Assembly: GCA_937942965.1 (NCBI GenBank)
Contig: CALDGN010000126.1
Span: 1 to 6,524, forward strand
Origin: an uncultured Acidimicrobiales bacterium
GTDB taxonomy: Bacteria > Actinomycetota > Acidimicrobiia > Acidimicrobiales > UBA10347
Direction: 5' to 3'
DNA length: 6,524 bases
Positions 1 through 5,722 of this stretch are shown piece by piece (the stretch's first letter is position 1; each line of letters begins with the position of its first letter). Under the pieces are notes generated by a model. That model was not told the DNA's origin and made no database searches. It saw only the letters and a list, made by a program, of their open reading frames with translations. A program made the position numbers and the translations under genes.

Positions 1-684
1 GTTGATTGCTCTCGTGTTCTGCGGCCCGCCGCCTTGCACGATCGCGATCTCTCGGGTGTCGATCGCTTCGCCGCTCGGAGCGACCAACGCCAGCAGCCAG
101 GCGCCGAGCACCACCCCGATGGCGATGCCGGCCGACTTCCACTGCCGCTGGGTTGCTGCACTCAATGCAACACCAACGATGGGGACGAGCGCGACGATCG
201 TGAGCGTCGTGAAGAGCCGAGCGGTCGGGCCGAGCGGCCCGTCAGCTTGGGTCATCGCCAACGTCGCCAGCGGGACGCCGCCGAACGGCCAGTTCCACCG
301 CAGCAATGCGACCAGTACGAACAGTGCGGGGAACGCGATCCGTCGCCCTCGGTCGGGCGGTACAAGCATGGCGCCAACGCCATACATCGCTGAGTACATG
401 AGCCCTTGGATCAGATACCCAGGCGGCGTGAGGTCCCACATCCACAGCGTCGCCGGGAACAGCCACCACAGACCGACGGTGAAGCCACGGATGAACCGAA
501 TGCGTCGAGGCTGGCCAGCGAGCAGTCGCTCGAAGATGGCGAGCCCCACGAACGCGCACGGCCACCACCCCCAGGGCGGCATGGAAAAGGCGATGAGACC
601 GCCAGCCAGGATCGAGAGAAACCCGGCGGGCCGGCGACCGATCTGGTCGGCGCCGACGATGCGGGCAAGCGTGGGCTTGCTCAG
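1..684 (-). CDS. lnt: Apolipoprotein N-acyltransferase, N-terminal half (runs off left edge)
   Basis: This is the membrane part of Lnt, the inner-membrane enzyme that moves an acyl chain from a phospholipid to the N-terminal cysteine of lipoproteins. About 228 codons are visible. A hydrophobic N-terminus holds the family-typical segment FSMPPWGWWP (residues 33-42). Further Trp-rich helices follow (GLWWLFPATLWMWDLTPPGY, about 80-102), then RWNWPFGGVPLATLA and a last hydrophobic run near the window edge. The final visible part, EIAIVQGGGPQNT, matches the start of the nitrilase-like (CN hydrolase) domain, whose Glu-Lys-Cys triad lies outside the window. No ATG or GTG is well placed. A CTG at 684-682 overlaps the TGA of the upstream gene and has GGGGAG 8 nt before it. 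The alternative is GTG at 759, which would overlap the neighbour by about 79 nt. Family call is confident; the start is not. Confidence 0.88.
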   Translation of the reverse strand, partial: MSKPTLARIVGADQIGRRPAGFLSILAGGLIAFSMPPWGWWPCAFVGLAIFERLLAGQPRRIRFIRGFTVGLWWLFPATLWMWDLTPPGYLIQGLMYSAMYGVGAMLVPPDRGRRIAFPALFVLVALLRWNWPFGGVPLATLAMTQADGPLGPTARLFTTLTIVALVPIVGVALSAATQRQWKSAGIAIGVVLGAWLLALVAPSGEAIDTREIAIVQGGGPQNTRAIN

Positions 685-1316
685 CTTGGACGCTCCCCAA
701 ACTCGGGTCGTTCGGTGCGGGTGCGCTTGAGTTCCCAGAAGCCCGGGATGGTCGTGCACGCGATCATGCCGTCCCACAGCTGCAGCGACTCGTCGGTCGG
801 CGGCACGCGGGTGATGACCGGACCGAAGATACCGACGCGGTTGCCGGCCGTGTCATCCATCGCGATGATCGGCGTACCGACATCGTCGCCGGTCAGATCC
901 AGGCCGGCCTGCATGCGGGATTCGATCTCCGCGTCGAGTGCTTCGTCGTCGAACGCGGCTGCATAGCTGCGATCGAAGCCGGCGGCTTCGAGCTCGTCGG
1001 CGACATCGAAGTCACGGTTCTTGTCGTGATGAATGAGGCTTGCGGTGTGCCAGTACCAGCGCTGGACGGCACCGTCGCCTTCGGCGGCGCGGATGGCTTC
1101 CATCACGCGGAGCAGCTTGTGCGTGAACGCAACGGGGCCGTAGTAATCAGAGTCCTCGGCCGGCTTGTTCTTGACCAGCAGGCTGATTGGTTGCCACACG
1201 ACGTTGACGTCGCGGTTCGGCTGTACTTCGTCGACCACCCAACGGGCGGTCACCCAGCACCACGGTCAAATCGGGTCGACCCAGAATTCGATATCCATCG
1301 CGCCGAGACTACTCAT
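681..1316 (-). CDS. Rv2466c-family (mycothiol-dependent nitroreductase/DsbA-like) protein, probable selenoprotein with U-P-W-C active site
   Basis: A thioredoxin-fold protein of 211 residues if the TGA at 1268-1266 is read as selenocysteine. The N-terminal block FWVDPI-U-PWCW aligns with FWFDPLCPWCW of Mycobacterium tuberculosis Rv2466c. This puts Sec17 on the nucleophilic first Cys of CPWC and keeps the second Cys (Cys20). The C-terminal half carries the family blocks DVGTPII, FGPVITRVP, LWDG and FWELKRTRTERPEF. Length is close to the roughly 207 residues of Rv2466c. In that family the first Cys exchanges with mycothiol and the enzyme reduces nitro and quinone-like substrates or disulfides in the cytoplasm. 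The start is ATG at 1316 with AGGGG 8 nt upstream; ATG at 1298 is a shorter alternative (U11/C14). Calling the gene from GTG at 1253 would delete the whole active site. The stop overlaps the probable lnt start. Sec decoding is inferred; the family call is strong. Confidence 0.88.
1233..1251 (-). promoter_or_regulatory. Candidate bacterial SECIS hairpin of the Rv2466c-like gene
   Basis: On the minus strand GACCGCCC pairs with GGGTGGTC (8 bp with one G-U wobble), closing a GUU triloop. The loop starts 22 nt after the UGA and its first base is G. Both match the general rules for bacterial SECIS elements: a small apical loop roughly 16-37 nt after the UGA and a G in the first two loop bases. Hairpins of this size are not rare in high-GC DNA, so the support comes from its position together with the aligned Cys site. 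Confidence 0.65.
1266..1268 (-). other. In-frame UGA at the active-site Cys position (candidate Sec codon)
   Basis: Reading the minus strand in frame gives GAC CCG ATT TGA CCG TGG TGC TGG. The TGA falls exactly where the family has the first Cys of CPWC. Sec at the N-terminal position of a CxxC redox motif is the most common arrangement in bacterial selenoproteins. Confidence 0.82.
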
Positions 1317-1370
1317 CGCAGCCGCCCCTAGCTCGGTCGGCCTGGCTCGGGGTCGACCAGACTCCAGAGG

Positions 1371-1712
1371 TCAGGGTTGCCAGACGGTCGAGGCTTCGAG
1401 CCGAGGAAGCGGAGCGACGGTGGTGATCCGGTTGTAGCCGTCGATGCGGGCGTTCAGATCCGCGACCCGGTCGGCCTGGTCGGCGCCGGTCGCTCGCTGC
1501 ATTGCCGGGATCCCCTGTCGGATCGACCGGGCAAGCTCGTCGCGCAACATCTGGTGGCGTTCCTGCTTGGCGAACCGCTCACCCCACCATCCGGCCGGCC
1601 GGTGAACGTCCAGGTCCGCGATGGGTTTGCCAGCACCGGGCAGGTTGTCGAAATATCCGTTCTCGCGCGCCTCTGCGATTTTGCGTTCAACGATCGCATC
1701 AACAGCCCGCAC
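1371..1712 (-). CDS. DUF1992 (DnaJ homologue subfamily C member 28 conserved domain) protein
   Basis: A soluble 113-residue protein. Its N-terminal half is the DUF1992 core: VDAIVERKIAEARENGYFDN followed by LPGAGKPI at residues 24-31. The rest is a charged, mostly helical tail (ERHQMLRDELARSIRQGI). The function of the family is unknown; the domain also occurs in eukaryotic DNAJC28, and no J-domain is present here. The start is GTG at 1712. It is the only plausible one, because in-frame TGA codons lie 4 nt and 19 nt upstream, and I see no good Shine-Dalgarno sequence before it. The gene begins 18 nt after the stop of the 99-residue selenoprotein candidate and shares its frame, so reinitiation or coupling is possible. 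It lies 54 nt upstream of the Rv2466c-like gene. Confidence 0.87.
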   Translation of the reverse strand: MRAVDAIVERKIAEARENGYFDNLPGAGKPIADLDVHRPAGWWGERFAKQERHQMLRDELARSIRQGIPAMQRATGADQADRVADLNARIDGYNRITTVAPLPRLEASTVWQP

Positions 1713-1722
1713 GGTTCAGGTC

Positions 1723-1738
1723 AGATCTGTTCAGATCT
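1723..1738. repeat. 16-bp dyad with 7-bp arms
   Basis: The arms AGATCTG and CAGATCT are perfect inverted repeats separated by TT. The same bases also read as a direct repeat of TCAGATCT (1721-1728 and 1731-1738). The dyad spans the stop codon of the 99-residue gene and lies just upstream of the DUF1992 start. The short centre suits a protein-binding site better than an RNA hairpin. It could be chance. Confidence 0.35.
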
Positions 1739-2030
1739 CGCAAGCTCCGCCGGTGCCGTCGTCGAACTCGACGACGAGCTTCTTGCGGAAGCCGCCCTTG
1801 GTGTCAACGCGCATGGACTTGGCCATGCCGACGAGCGAGGGCGTGATCAGGATCTTGAAGTCCTCGTGGTTCAACCGGCGATAGGGAGCGAGGTTCTTGT
1901 TCTTCGTGTTGGTGTCGACCGACACCTCGGCAACCTTGCCTCAACCAACCGCTTTGATGAAGTCGATGGCCATGATGCCGCCGCGCTTGTCGAGCAACTC
2001 GGCTGCTTCGTTGGTCATATCGATCTGCAT
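1731..2030 (-). CDS. 99-residue probable selenoprotein of unknown family (Sec30)
   Basis: One frame runs from ATG 2030 to TGA 1731 and is interrupted only by TGA at codon 30. Residues 1-29 contain an acidic helix-like stretch (NEAAELLDKRGG) and a hydrophobic segment (IMAIDFIKAVG), then U-G-K-V-A-E-V. Residues 38-99 are Lys/Asp-rich and look like a compact beta protein (VDTNTKNKNLAPYRRLNHED, FKILITPSLVGMAKSM, FRKKLVVEFDDGTGGACEI). The only Cys is Cys97, a possible selenenyl-sulfide partner for Sec30. The start is backed by GGAGG with 8-nt spacing; ATG at 2048 is an alternative adding six residues. With the TGA taken as a stop, the GGAGG would drive only a 29-residue peptide, and the C-terminal 64 residues would need a GTG (1925) without a clear ribosome binding site. 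I do not recognise the family. No signal peptide or membrane anchor is evident, so it is probably cytoplasmic. Confidence 0.72.
1911..1926 (-). promoter_or_regulatory. Candidate bacterial SECIS hairpin of the 99-residue gene
   Basis: On the minus strand GGTGTC pairs perfectly with GACACC around a GGTC loop. The loop begins 20 nt after the UGA and starts with GGU, like the GGU in the apical loop of the E. coli fdhF SECIS. A lower extension (GUU at 1934-1932 with AAC at 1910-1908) is possible with a 5-nt 5' bulge. Spacing nearly equals that of the other candidate in this window. Confidence 0.62.
1941..1943 (-). other. In-frame UGA, codon 30 of the 99-residue gene (candidate Sec codon)
   Basis: Minus-strand reading is AAA GCG GTT GGT TGA GGC AAG GTT GCC. 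Both sides stay in one frame with normal high-GC codon use. There is no nearby Cys making a CxxU or UxxC pair; the only Cys is at residue 97. Because no homologue is recognised, the Sec call depends on frame continuity, the strong upstream ribosome binding site and the downstream hairpin. Confidence 0.65.
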
Positions 2031-2038
2031 GGTGTGAG

Positions 2039-2043
2039 CCTCC
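2039..2043 (-). promoter_or_regulatory. Strong ribosome binding site (GGAGG) of the 99-residue gene
   Basis: GGAGG on the minus strand is followed by 8 nt and then ATG 2030. This fixes initiation upstream of the in-frame UGA and argues that residues 1-29 are truly translated. Confidence 0.75.
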
Positions 2044-2055
2044 GACATTGAGTCT

Positions 2056-2088
2056 GGTCAACCAGGAACCCTCTTGACCGTAGCGGTC
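2056..2088 (-). promoter_or_regulatory. Two overlapping, mutually exclusive stem-loops in the leader of the 99-residue gene
   Basis: The 64-nt gap after the winged-helix gene contains GACCG-CTA-CGGTC (2088-2076) and GGTCAA-12 nt-TTGACC (2079-2056) on the transcribed strand. The GGTC at 2079-2076 belongs to both stems, so only one can form at a time. No U-tract follows, so neither is a convincing intrinsic terminator. It could be an attenuator-like switch, an operator, or chance. Confidence 0.35.
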
Positions 2089-2094
2089 TTCCCA

Positions 2095-2424
2095 CTAGGC
2101 CTGGATTTCTTGGAGGGCCGAACGTCCCTCGTCAGTGAGTGTGAGCTGTTGCGGGCTGCCGTGGCGTTCGAGCAGGCCAGTCGCTTCGAGGTGCAGCTTG
2201 ACCGTTGTGGTGAACCACTTGACGGAGGCATCGGCCCACAACTCGGGATCGGTGCGGTCTTCGACGGCGTGGAAGAGGTCGTCCATGAACCGCATGCCGG
2301 GCTCGTCGTGCACTGCGGCGAGGATCGCATCGCGTACGGGTTCGTACATGGCGACAGCAATCGTCGAGTCTTCGCGACCCGTGTTCGGATTGTGCATCAT
2401 GATGCGGTCGTCGCCGTGCGCCAT
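2095..2424 (-). CDS. Small winged-helix-like protein, 109 residues
   Basis: Residues about 27-105 read like a compact winged-helix fold. YEPVRDAILAAVHDE suggests the first helix, FMDDLFHAVEDRTD and ASVKWFTTTVKLHLEATGLL suggest the helix-turn-helix pair, and ERHGSPQQLTLTDEGRSAL suggests the wing and last helix. The pattern of a wHTH with a TVKLxLEA core is reminiscent of short uncharacterised bacterial families (DUF6958-like; uncertain). Polar residues 1-26 (DDRIMMHNPNTGRED) precede it. ATG 2424 overlaps the cgoX stop as TGATG and is preceded by GGAGGAGGA, so translation is coupled to cgoX. It could be a regulator, but DNA binding is inferred from fold resemblance only. The product is too small and unlike ChdC/HemQ, which often follows cgoX in actinobacteria. 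Confidence 0.8.
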   Translation of the reverse strand: MAHGDDRIMMHNPNTGREDSTIAVAMYEPVRDAILAAVHDEPGMRFMDDLFHAVEDRTDPELWADASVKWFTTTVKLHLEATGLLERHGSPQQLTLTDEGRSALQEIQA

Positions 2425-3812
2425 CAGTCCTCCTCCAGGACATGCAGGATCGCCGACACCGCTGCGGTGCGGCCTTGATCGATGTTCGCAGGAATCCCGA
2501 TGCCGCGGTAGCTCATACCGGCGAGGAACACGCCGCTCGGGTTCAGTTCGCCCTCGGCTCGGGCGAGGCGGTCGAGGTGTCCCGCCAGGTACTGCGGGAA
2601 CGCACCGGGCCAGCGAGAAATGCGATGGGCCACAGGATCTGCCGTGATCCCGAGTGCGACCGTGACGTCGCGGCGGACAAGTTCGAGCAGTGCGTCGTCG
2701 TCGAGGTTCGGCGTGTCCTGATCCAGGGCGTGCCCAACTGAGAGCCGCAGCAGTTCGACGGCGTCGTCGCCGGATCCGGCCAGGTGCGGCCACTTCTGGG
2801 TCGCATACGAACAGGCCGTGATCGTCAAGCTCGGGTCGGAGCGAGGCACCACGAAGCCGCTGAGCTCACTCGGCTGTTCGATCGTGCCAACGGGGAACGC
2901 AAGCGTCACGAGGGTGACCGACACCATCGGGATCGCCGACAGGGTCAATGCCGCGTGGGCCCAGTCGTCGACGAGCACCGAAGCGACCGGTGCCGGAACG
3001 GCCAGCACCACAGCCGACGCGGCGATGGCATCGCCGTCGGCCAACGACACTCGCAGGCTGGCGTCAGGCAGCTCATCGATGGACTCGACGGTCGCGCCGG
3101 TTTCGATCACGTCACCGAGCGTGGCTTCGAGCGCATCGACGAGGGTCGTCATACCGCCCTCGAACGAATGGAAGACCGGCGCATCGCTGCGACGGCCCGC
3201 GGCTTGTTTCTGGAATGCGCCGACCAAGCTCGGGCCCGCTTGGGCCGCGGCCAGGATCTGCGGCGACGACGCGACGAGGTCGAGCTCGTCGGTGTCGCCG
3301 GCGTTGATCGCTCCGATCAGCGGATCGACCAGCGCCTCGTGCACGCGGTCGCCCAAGCGGCGGCGAACGAGTGAGCCAATCGTGTCCCGGTCGCGCACGG
3401 GATCTGGTTCGGTCCGGGCGAGGTCCGCGTCGATCGCCTCGGCGGCTTCGGGACCGAGTAGCGCTTCGGCCGCGTCGCGGTCGAGCGGGATGCCGAGCAC
3501 ATTCGGCTCGGGCAAGCGCATGAGACCGTTCGACGTCCAGACCTGCGCCTTGCGCGACGTGGGGGCGATGAGCTGGTCCTCGAGGCCGAGCTCGCGGGCG
3601 AGTTCGATGCCGTGTGGCACGCGGGCCAGGAATGCGTCGGCAGCCTCGTCGACATTGCGGCCAAGAAACTTGGTCGTGCGGATCTTGCCACCGACGCGAT
3701 CGTCTGCCTCGAGGAGACGCACGGGCATGCCGTCTCGCTGCAGCTGCCATGCAGCCGCGAGCCCGGCGATCCCGCCGCCGACGACGACAACCGGCGCGTC
3801 GGGAATGGTCAC
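2424..3812 (-). CDS. cgoX: Coproporphyrinogen III oxidase (HemY-type, coproporphyrin-dependent heme pathway)
   Basis: A 462-residue FAD amine-oxidase-fold enzyme, the usual length for Gram-positive HemY/CgoX. It removes six electrons from coproporphyrinogen III using O2. Visible features are the dinucleotide-binding GGGIAGL (12-18), the ribose-binding acidic residue in RLLEADDRVGGKIRT (about 32-46), the substrate-domain block DPLIGAINAGDTDELDL, the second FAD stretch VVLAVPAPV, and the C-terminal FAD block FLAGMSYRGIGIPANIDQGR. The start is GTG at 3812, overlapping the hemE stop as GTGA; the open frame upstream to 3977 is only hemE read in another frame. Clade assignment (coproporphyrinogen rather than protoporphyrinogen) follows from the actinobacterial setting and soluble sequence, with older annotations using hemY or hemG. 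It is translationally coupled both to hemE and to the winged-helix gene after it. Confidence 0.93.
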   Translation of the reverse strand: MTIPDAPVVVVGGGIAGLAAAWQLQRDGMPVRLLEADDRVGGKIRTTKFLGRNVDEAADAFLARVPHGIELARELGLEDQLIAPTSRKAQVWTSNGLMRLPEPNVLGIPLDRDAAEALLGPEAAEAIDADLARTEPDPVRDRDTIGSLVRRRLGDRVHEALVDPLIGAINAGDTDELDLVASSPQILAAAQAGPSLVGAFQKQAAGRRSDAPVFHSFEGGMTTLVDALEATLGDVIETGATVESIDELPDASLRVSLADGDAIAASAVVLAVPAPVASVLVDDWAHAALTLSAIPMVSVTLVTLAFPVGTIEQPSELSGFVVPRSDPSLTITACSYATQKWPHLAGSGDDAVELLRLSVGHALDQDTPNLDDDALLELVRRDVTVALGITADPVAHRISRWPGAFPQYLAGHLDRLARAEGELNPSGVFLAGMSYRGIGIPANIDQGRTAAVSAILHVLEED

Positions 3813-4885
3813 GGGGTGCCGGCCAGGTGCCCTTCGGCGTGTACGAGATCGACGACCTGCTTCAGGATGTCGGGGTTGATCTCTGGCAGAACGCCGTGGC
3901 CGAGGTTGAAGATGTGTCCGGGGTGGCCGCCGTTGCTGGCGAGCACCTCGCGGACTGCGGCTTGCACGGACGGCCACTCAGCCAAACAGATGACGGGGTC
4001 GAGGTTGCCCTGCAGGACGGCGTCGGGGCCGAGGCGTTCGCGAGCAACCGCGAGCGGCACCAGCCAGTCGACACCGACAACATCGGCGCCTGCGTCGCGG
4101 AACCGCGTCAGCAGCTCGCCGGTGTTGATCCCGAAGTGGATCCGAGGCACGCCGAGCGACGCGACCGCTTCGAAGATCTTGGCGCTGGCGGGCATCACAA
4201 AGCGCTCGTACATGGACGGGCTCAGACAGCCGGCCCAGCTATCGAAGAGCTGGATTGCCGAGGCGCCATGTTCGACCTGGGCACTGAGCGTTGCGATTGC
4301 CTGATCGGCGAGGCGATCCAAGATGGCCTCGAAGAGATCCGGGGCATCGAGCATCATGGACTTCGTCTTGGCCTTGTTCTTCGACGGCCCACCTTCGATC
4401 AGGTAGCTGGCGACCGTGAACGGTGCGCCAGCGAAACCGATGAGCGGCACGTCGAGTTCGCCGACCAAGTTGCGGACGGTTTCGAGCACGTACGGGATGT
4501 CTTGTTCCGGCTCGAGCGGACGCAGCCGAGGAAGGTCGTCGCTGCTCGTGATCGGCTTCTCGGCGACCGGGCCGACGCCGGGCTTGATGTCGATGCCGAA
4601 CCCGATCGCATGCACCGCGGTGACAATGTCGCTGAACAGGATTGCGGCGTCGACGCCGTATCGACGGACCGGCTGGAGCGTGATCTCGGTGGCCCGCTCG
4701 GGGTCGGCGATCGCCTGGTTGATCGAGCCTTCGCCGCGCACGGCCTTGTACTCAGGAAGCGAGCGACCGGCCTGGCGCATGAACCAAACCGGCGTGTGCG
4801 AGGGACGCTCACCTCGACATGCGGTAAGGAAAGCGGAGTCCGTCAGATCAGCCCGTGCAGCCACGCCTAGACCGTATCGAGCCAT
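3809..4885 (-). CDS. hemE: Uroporphyrinogen III decarboxylase
   Basis: A 358-residue cytoplasmic enzyme that decarboxylates the four acetate side chains of uroporphyrinogen III to give coproporphyrinogen III, the substrate of the next gene. Signature 1, PVWFMRQAGRSLPEY (32-46), contains Arg37 and Arg41. Asp86 sits in ILFSDIVT, the Tyr of APFTVASYLIEGG is at 161, and NLGHGVLPEINPD near the C-terminus holds the conserved His. Most homologues have GRYLPEY where this one has GRSLPEY. The ATG at 4885 has no clear Shine-Dalgarno sequence; GTG at 4864 (VAARADLTDSAF) is a possible shorter start. It sits 39 nt after the HAD gene and overlaps cgoX by 4 nt. Confidence 0.96.
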   Translation of the reverse strand: MARYGLGVAARADLTDSAFLTACRGERPSHTPVWFMRQAGRSLPEYKAVRGEGSINQAIADPERATEITLQPVRRYGVDAAILFSDIVTAVHAIGFGIDIKPGVGPVAEKPITSSDDLPRLRPLEPEQDIPYVLETVRNLVGELDVPLIGFAGAPFTVASYLIEGGPSKNKAKTKSMMLDAPDLFEAILDRLADQAIATLSAQVEHGASAIQLFDSWAGCLSPSMYERFVMPASAKIFEAVASLGVPRIHFGINTGELLTRFRDAGADVVGVDWLVPLAVARERLGPDAVLQGNLDPVICLAEWPSVQAAVREVLASNGGHPGHIFNLGHGVLPEINPDILKQVVDLVHAEGHLAGTP

Positions 4886-4897
4886 CAGGTCGATTGA

Positions 4898-4907
4898 TTG
4901 AGCTCAA
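4898..4907. repeat. Perfect 10-bp palindrome TTGAGCTCAA upstream of hemE
   Basis: It lies 13-22 nt upstream of the hemE ATG, in the 39-nt gap after the HAD gene. It could be a small operator or chance. It lies where a Shine-Dalgarno would not be expected, and the gap has no obvious -10/-35 pair. Confidence 0.25.
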
Positions 4908-4924
4908 CCGCTCGCGGATTGGCC

Positions 4925-5722
4925 TCAGAGGGTGGCGGAGAGTTCGAGGGCTTCGGCCAAGCCGTCGTTGTCGACATCGGCGACGACGTGGCGAGCGACG
5001 TCCTTGAGCTCCTGAACAGCATTGCCCATCGCGACGCCGTGGCCGGCGGCCTTGACCGCGTCGAGATCGTTGGGACCGTCGCCGACCATCATCGCCCGGT
5101 CGGCGGTGGTGCCGAGCTGCTCGGCGATCTGGCCGATCGCCGTGCCTTTGTTGATGCCGGCGGTCGTGCACGAGATGAACGCCGTGCCGGGCATCACGGG
5201 CGAGGTCGCGGCGACCACGTCGACGCCGACACCGGCCATCTCGCTCTGGACCCACTTCGTGACCTCGAGCGGAACGACAAACTGGACCCGCACCACGTCG
5301 CCTTTGAGCGAATCGAACGAACGCGGCGTGTGTTCCAGGCCGAGCATGGCGGCGTGTTCGACGGCGGCGTCGGCATCGGTATCCGCGATGTAGTCGTCGG
5401 CGCTGTAGATCTCGAGCACCCAGCCGCTTCGCTCGGCGACTTCCAACGCCTGTCCGAGTGCTCCGGTCGGCAACAGCTGGCTGCGGATCTCGCCCGTGCC
5501 GGTGTGCACCAGCGACGAACCGTTGTGGAAGATATGCCAGCCATTGGGATCGAGGCGCCGCGCATAATCCATCGTCACGCCGAACGCGCCACGCGCGGTC
5601 GAGAGCGCCAGGTGCTGGCCCCGGGCAATCGCGGCCTCGGCCGCAGCCCACACCACGTCGGTCGGTACGTGCGACGAGCCAACCAAGGTCCCGTCAACAT
5701 CGATGCAGATCAGTGGAAGCAC
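4925..5722 (-). CDS. Cof-type HAD-superfamily phosphatase
   Basis: A 265-residue HAD hydrolase of the Cof/YbiV (IIB cap) type, which removes phosphate from sugar phosphates, FMN or similar small molecules. Motif I is DVDGT with nucleophile Asp8 and acid/base Asp10. Motif II is LSTARG (Ser41/Thr42). The cap runs from about residue 80 to 185. Motif III Lys192 is in GINKGTAI, and motif IV GDGPNDLD has Asp215 and Asp219. All catalytic residues are present. The start is GTG at 5722, with AGGG about 7 nt upstream, and the next residues go directly into the first beta strand. It is the first gene of the minus-strand run; its substrate cannot be read from the sequence. Confidence 0.93.
   Translation of the reverse strand: MLPLICIDVDGTLVGSSHVPTDVVWAAAEAAIARGQHLALSTARGAFGVTMDYARRLDPNGWHIFHNGSSLVHTGTGEIRSQLLPTGALGQALEVAERSGWVLEIYSADDYIADTDADAAVEHAAMLGLEHTPRSFDSLKGDVVRVQFVVPLEVTKWVQSEMAGVGVDVVAATSPVMPGTAFISCTTAGINKGTAIGQIAEQLGTTADRAMMVGDGPNDLDAVKAAGHGVAMGNAVQELKDVARHVVADVDNDGLAEALELSATL

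Noticed and set aside
2..730. Long plus-strand open frame opposite lnt
   Set aside because: Its product is low-complexity Ser/Pro/Arg-rich sequence, while the minus-strand frame gives a recognisable Lnt with membrane helices.
1266..1268. TGA in the Rv2466c-like gene as a nonsense mutation or sequencing error
   Set aside because: It falls exactly on the active-site Cys, the frame is intact on both sides, a second UGA-interrupted gene is close by, and a suitable hairpin follows. It remains the main alternative if no selenocysteine machinery exists in the genome.
681..2030. TGA read as tryptophan (alternative genetic code)
   Set aside because: TGA ends hemE, cgoX, the HAD gene, DUF1992 and the Rv2466c-like gene at the expected family lengths, and TGG is used for Trp throughout.
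2056..2061. TTGACC on the minus strand as a -35 promoter box
   Set aside because: No -10-like hexamer lies at 16-19 nt downstream; that position is occupied by the ribosome binding site and spacer of the 99-residue gene.
3813..3977. N-terminal extension of cgoX
   Set aside because: The open frame upstream of GTG 3812 lies wholly inside hemE, encodes Arg/Pro-rich sequence, and would precede the FAD-binding motif that normally lies at the very N-terminus.
2818..4870. Long plus-strand open frames opposite cgoX and hemE
   Set aside because: These are antisense shadows common in high-GC DNA. The minus strand encodes two well-conserved enzymes with all signature motifs.
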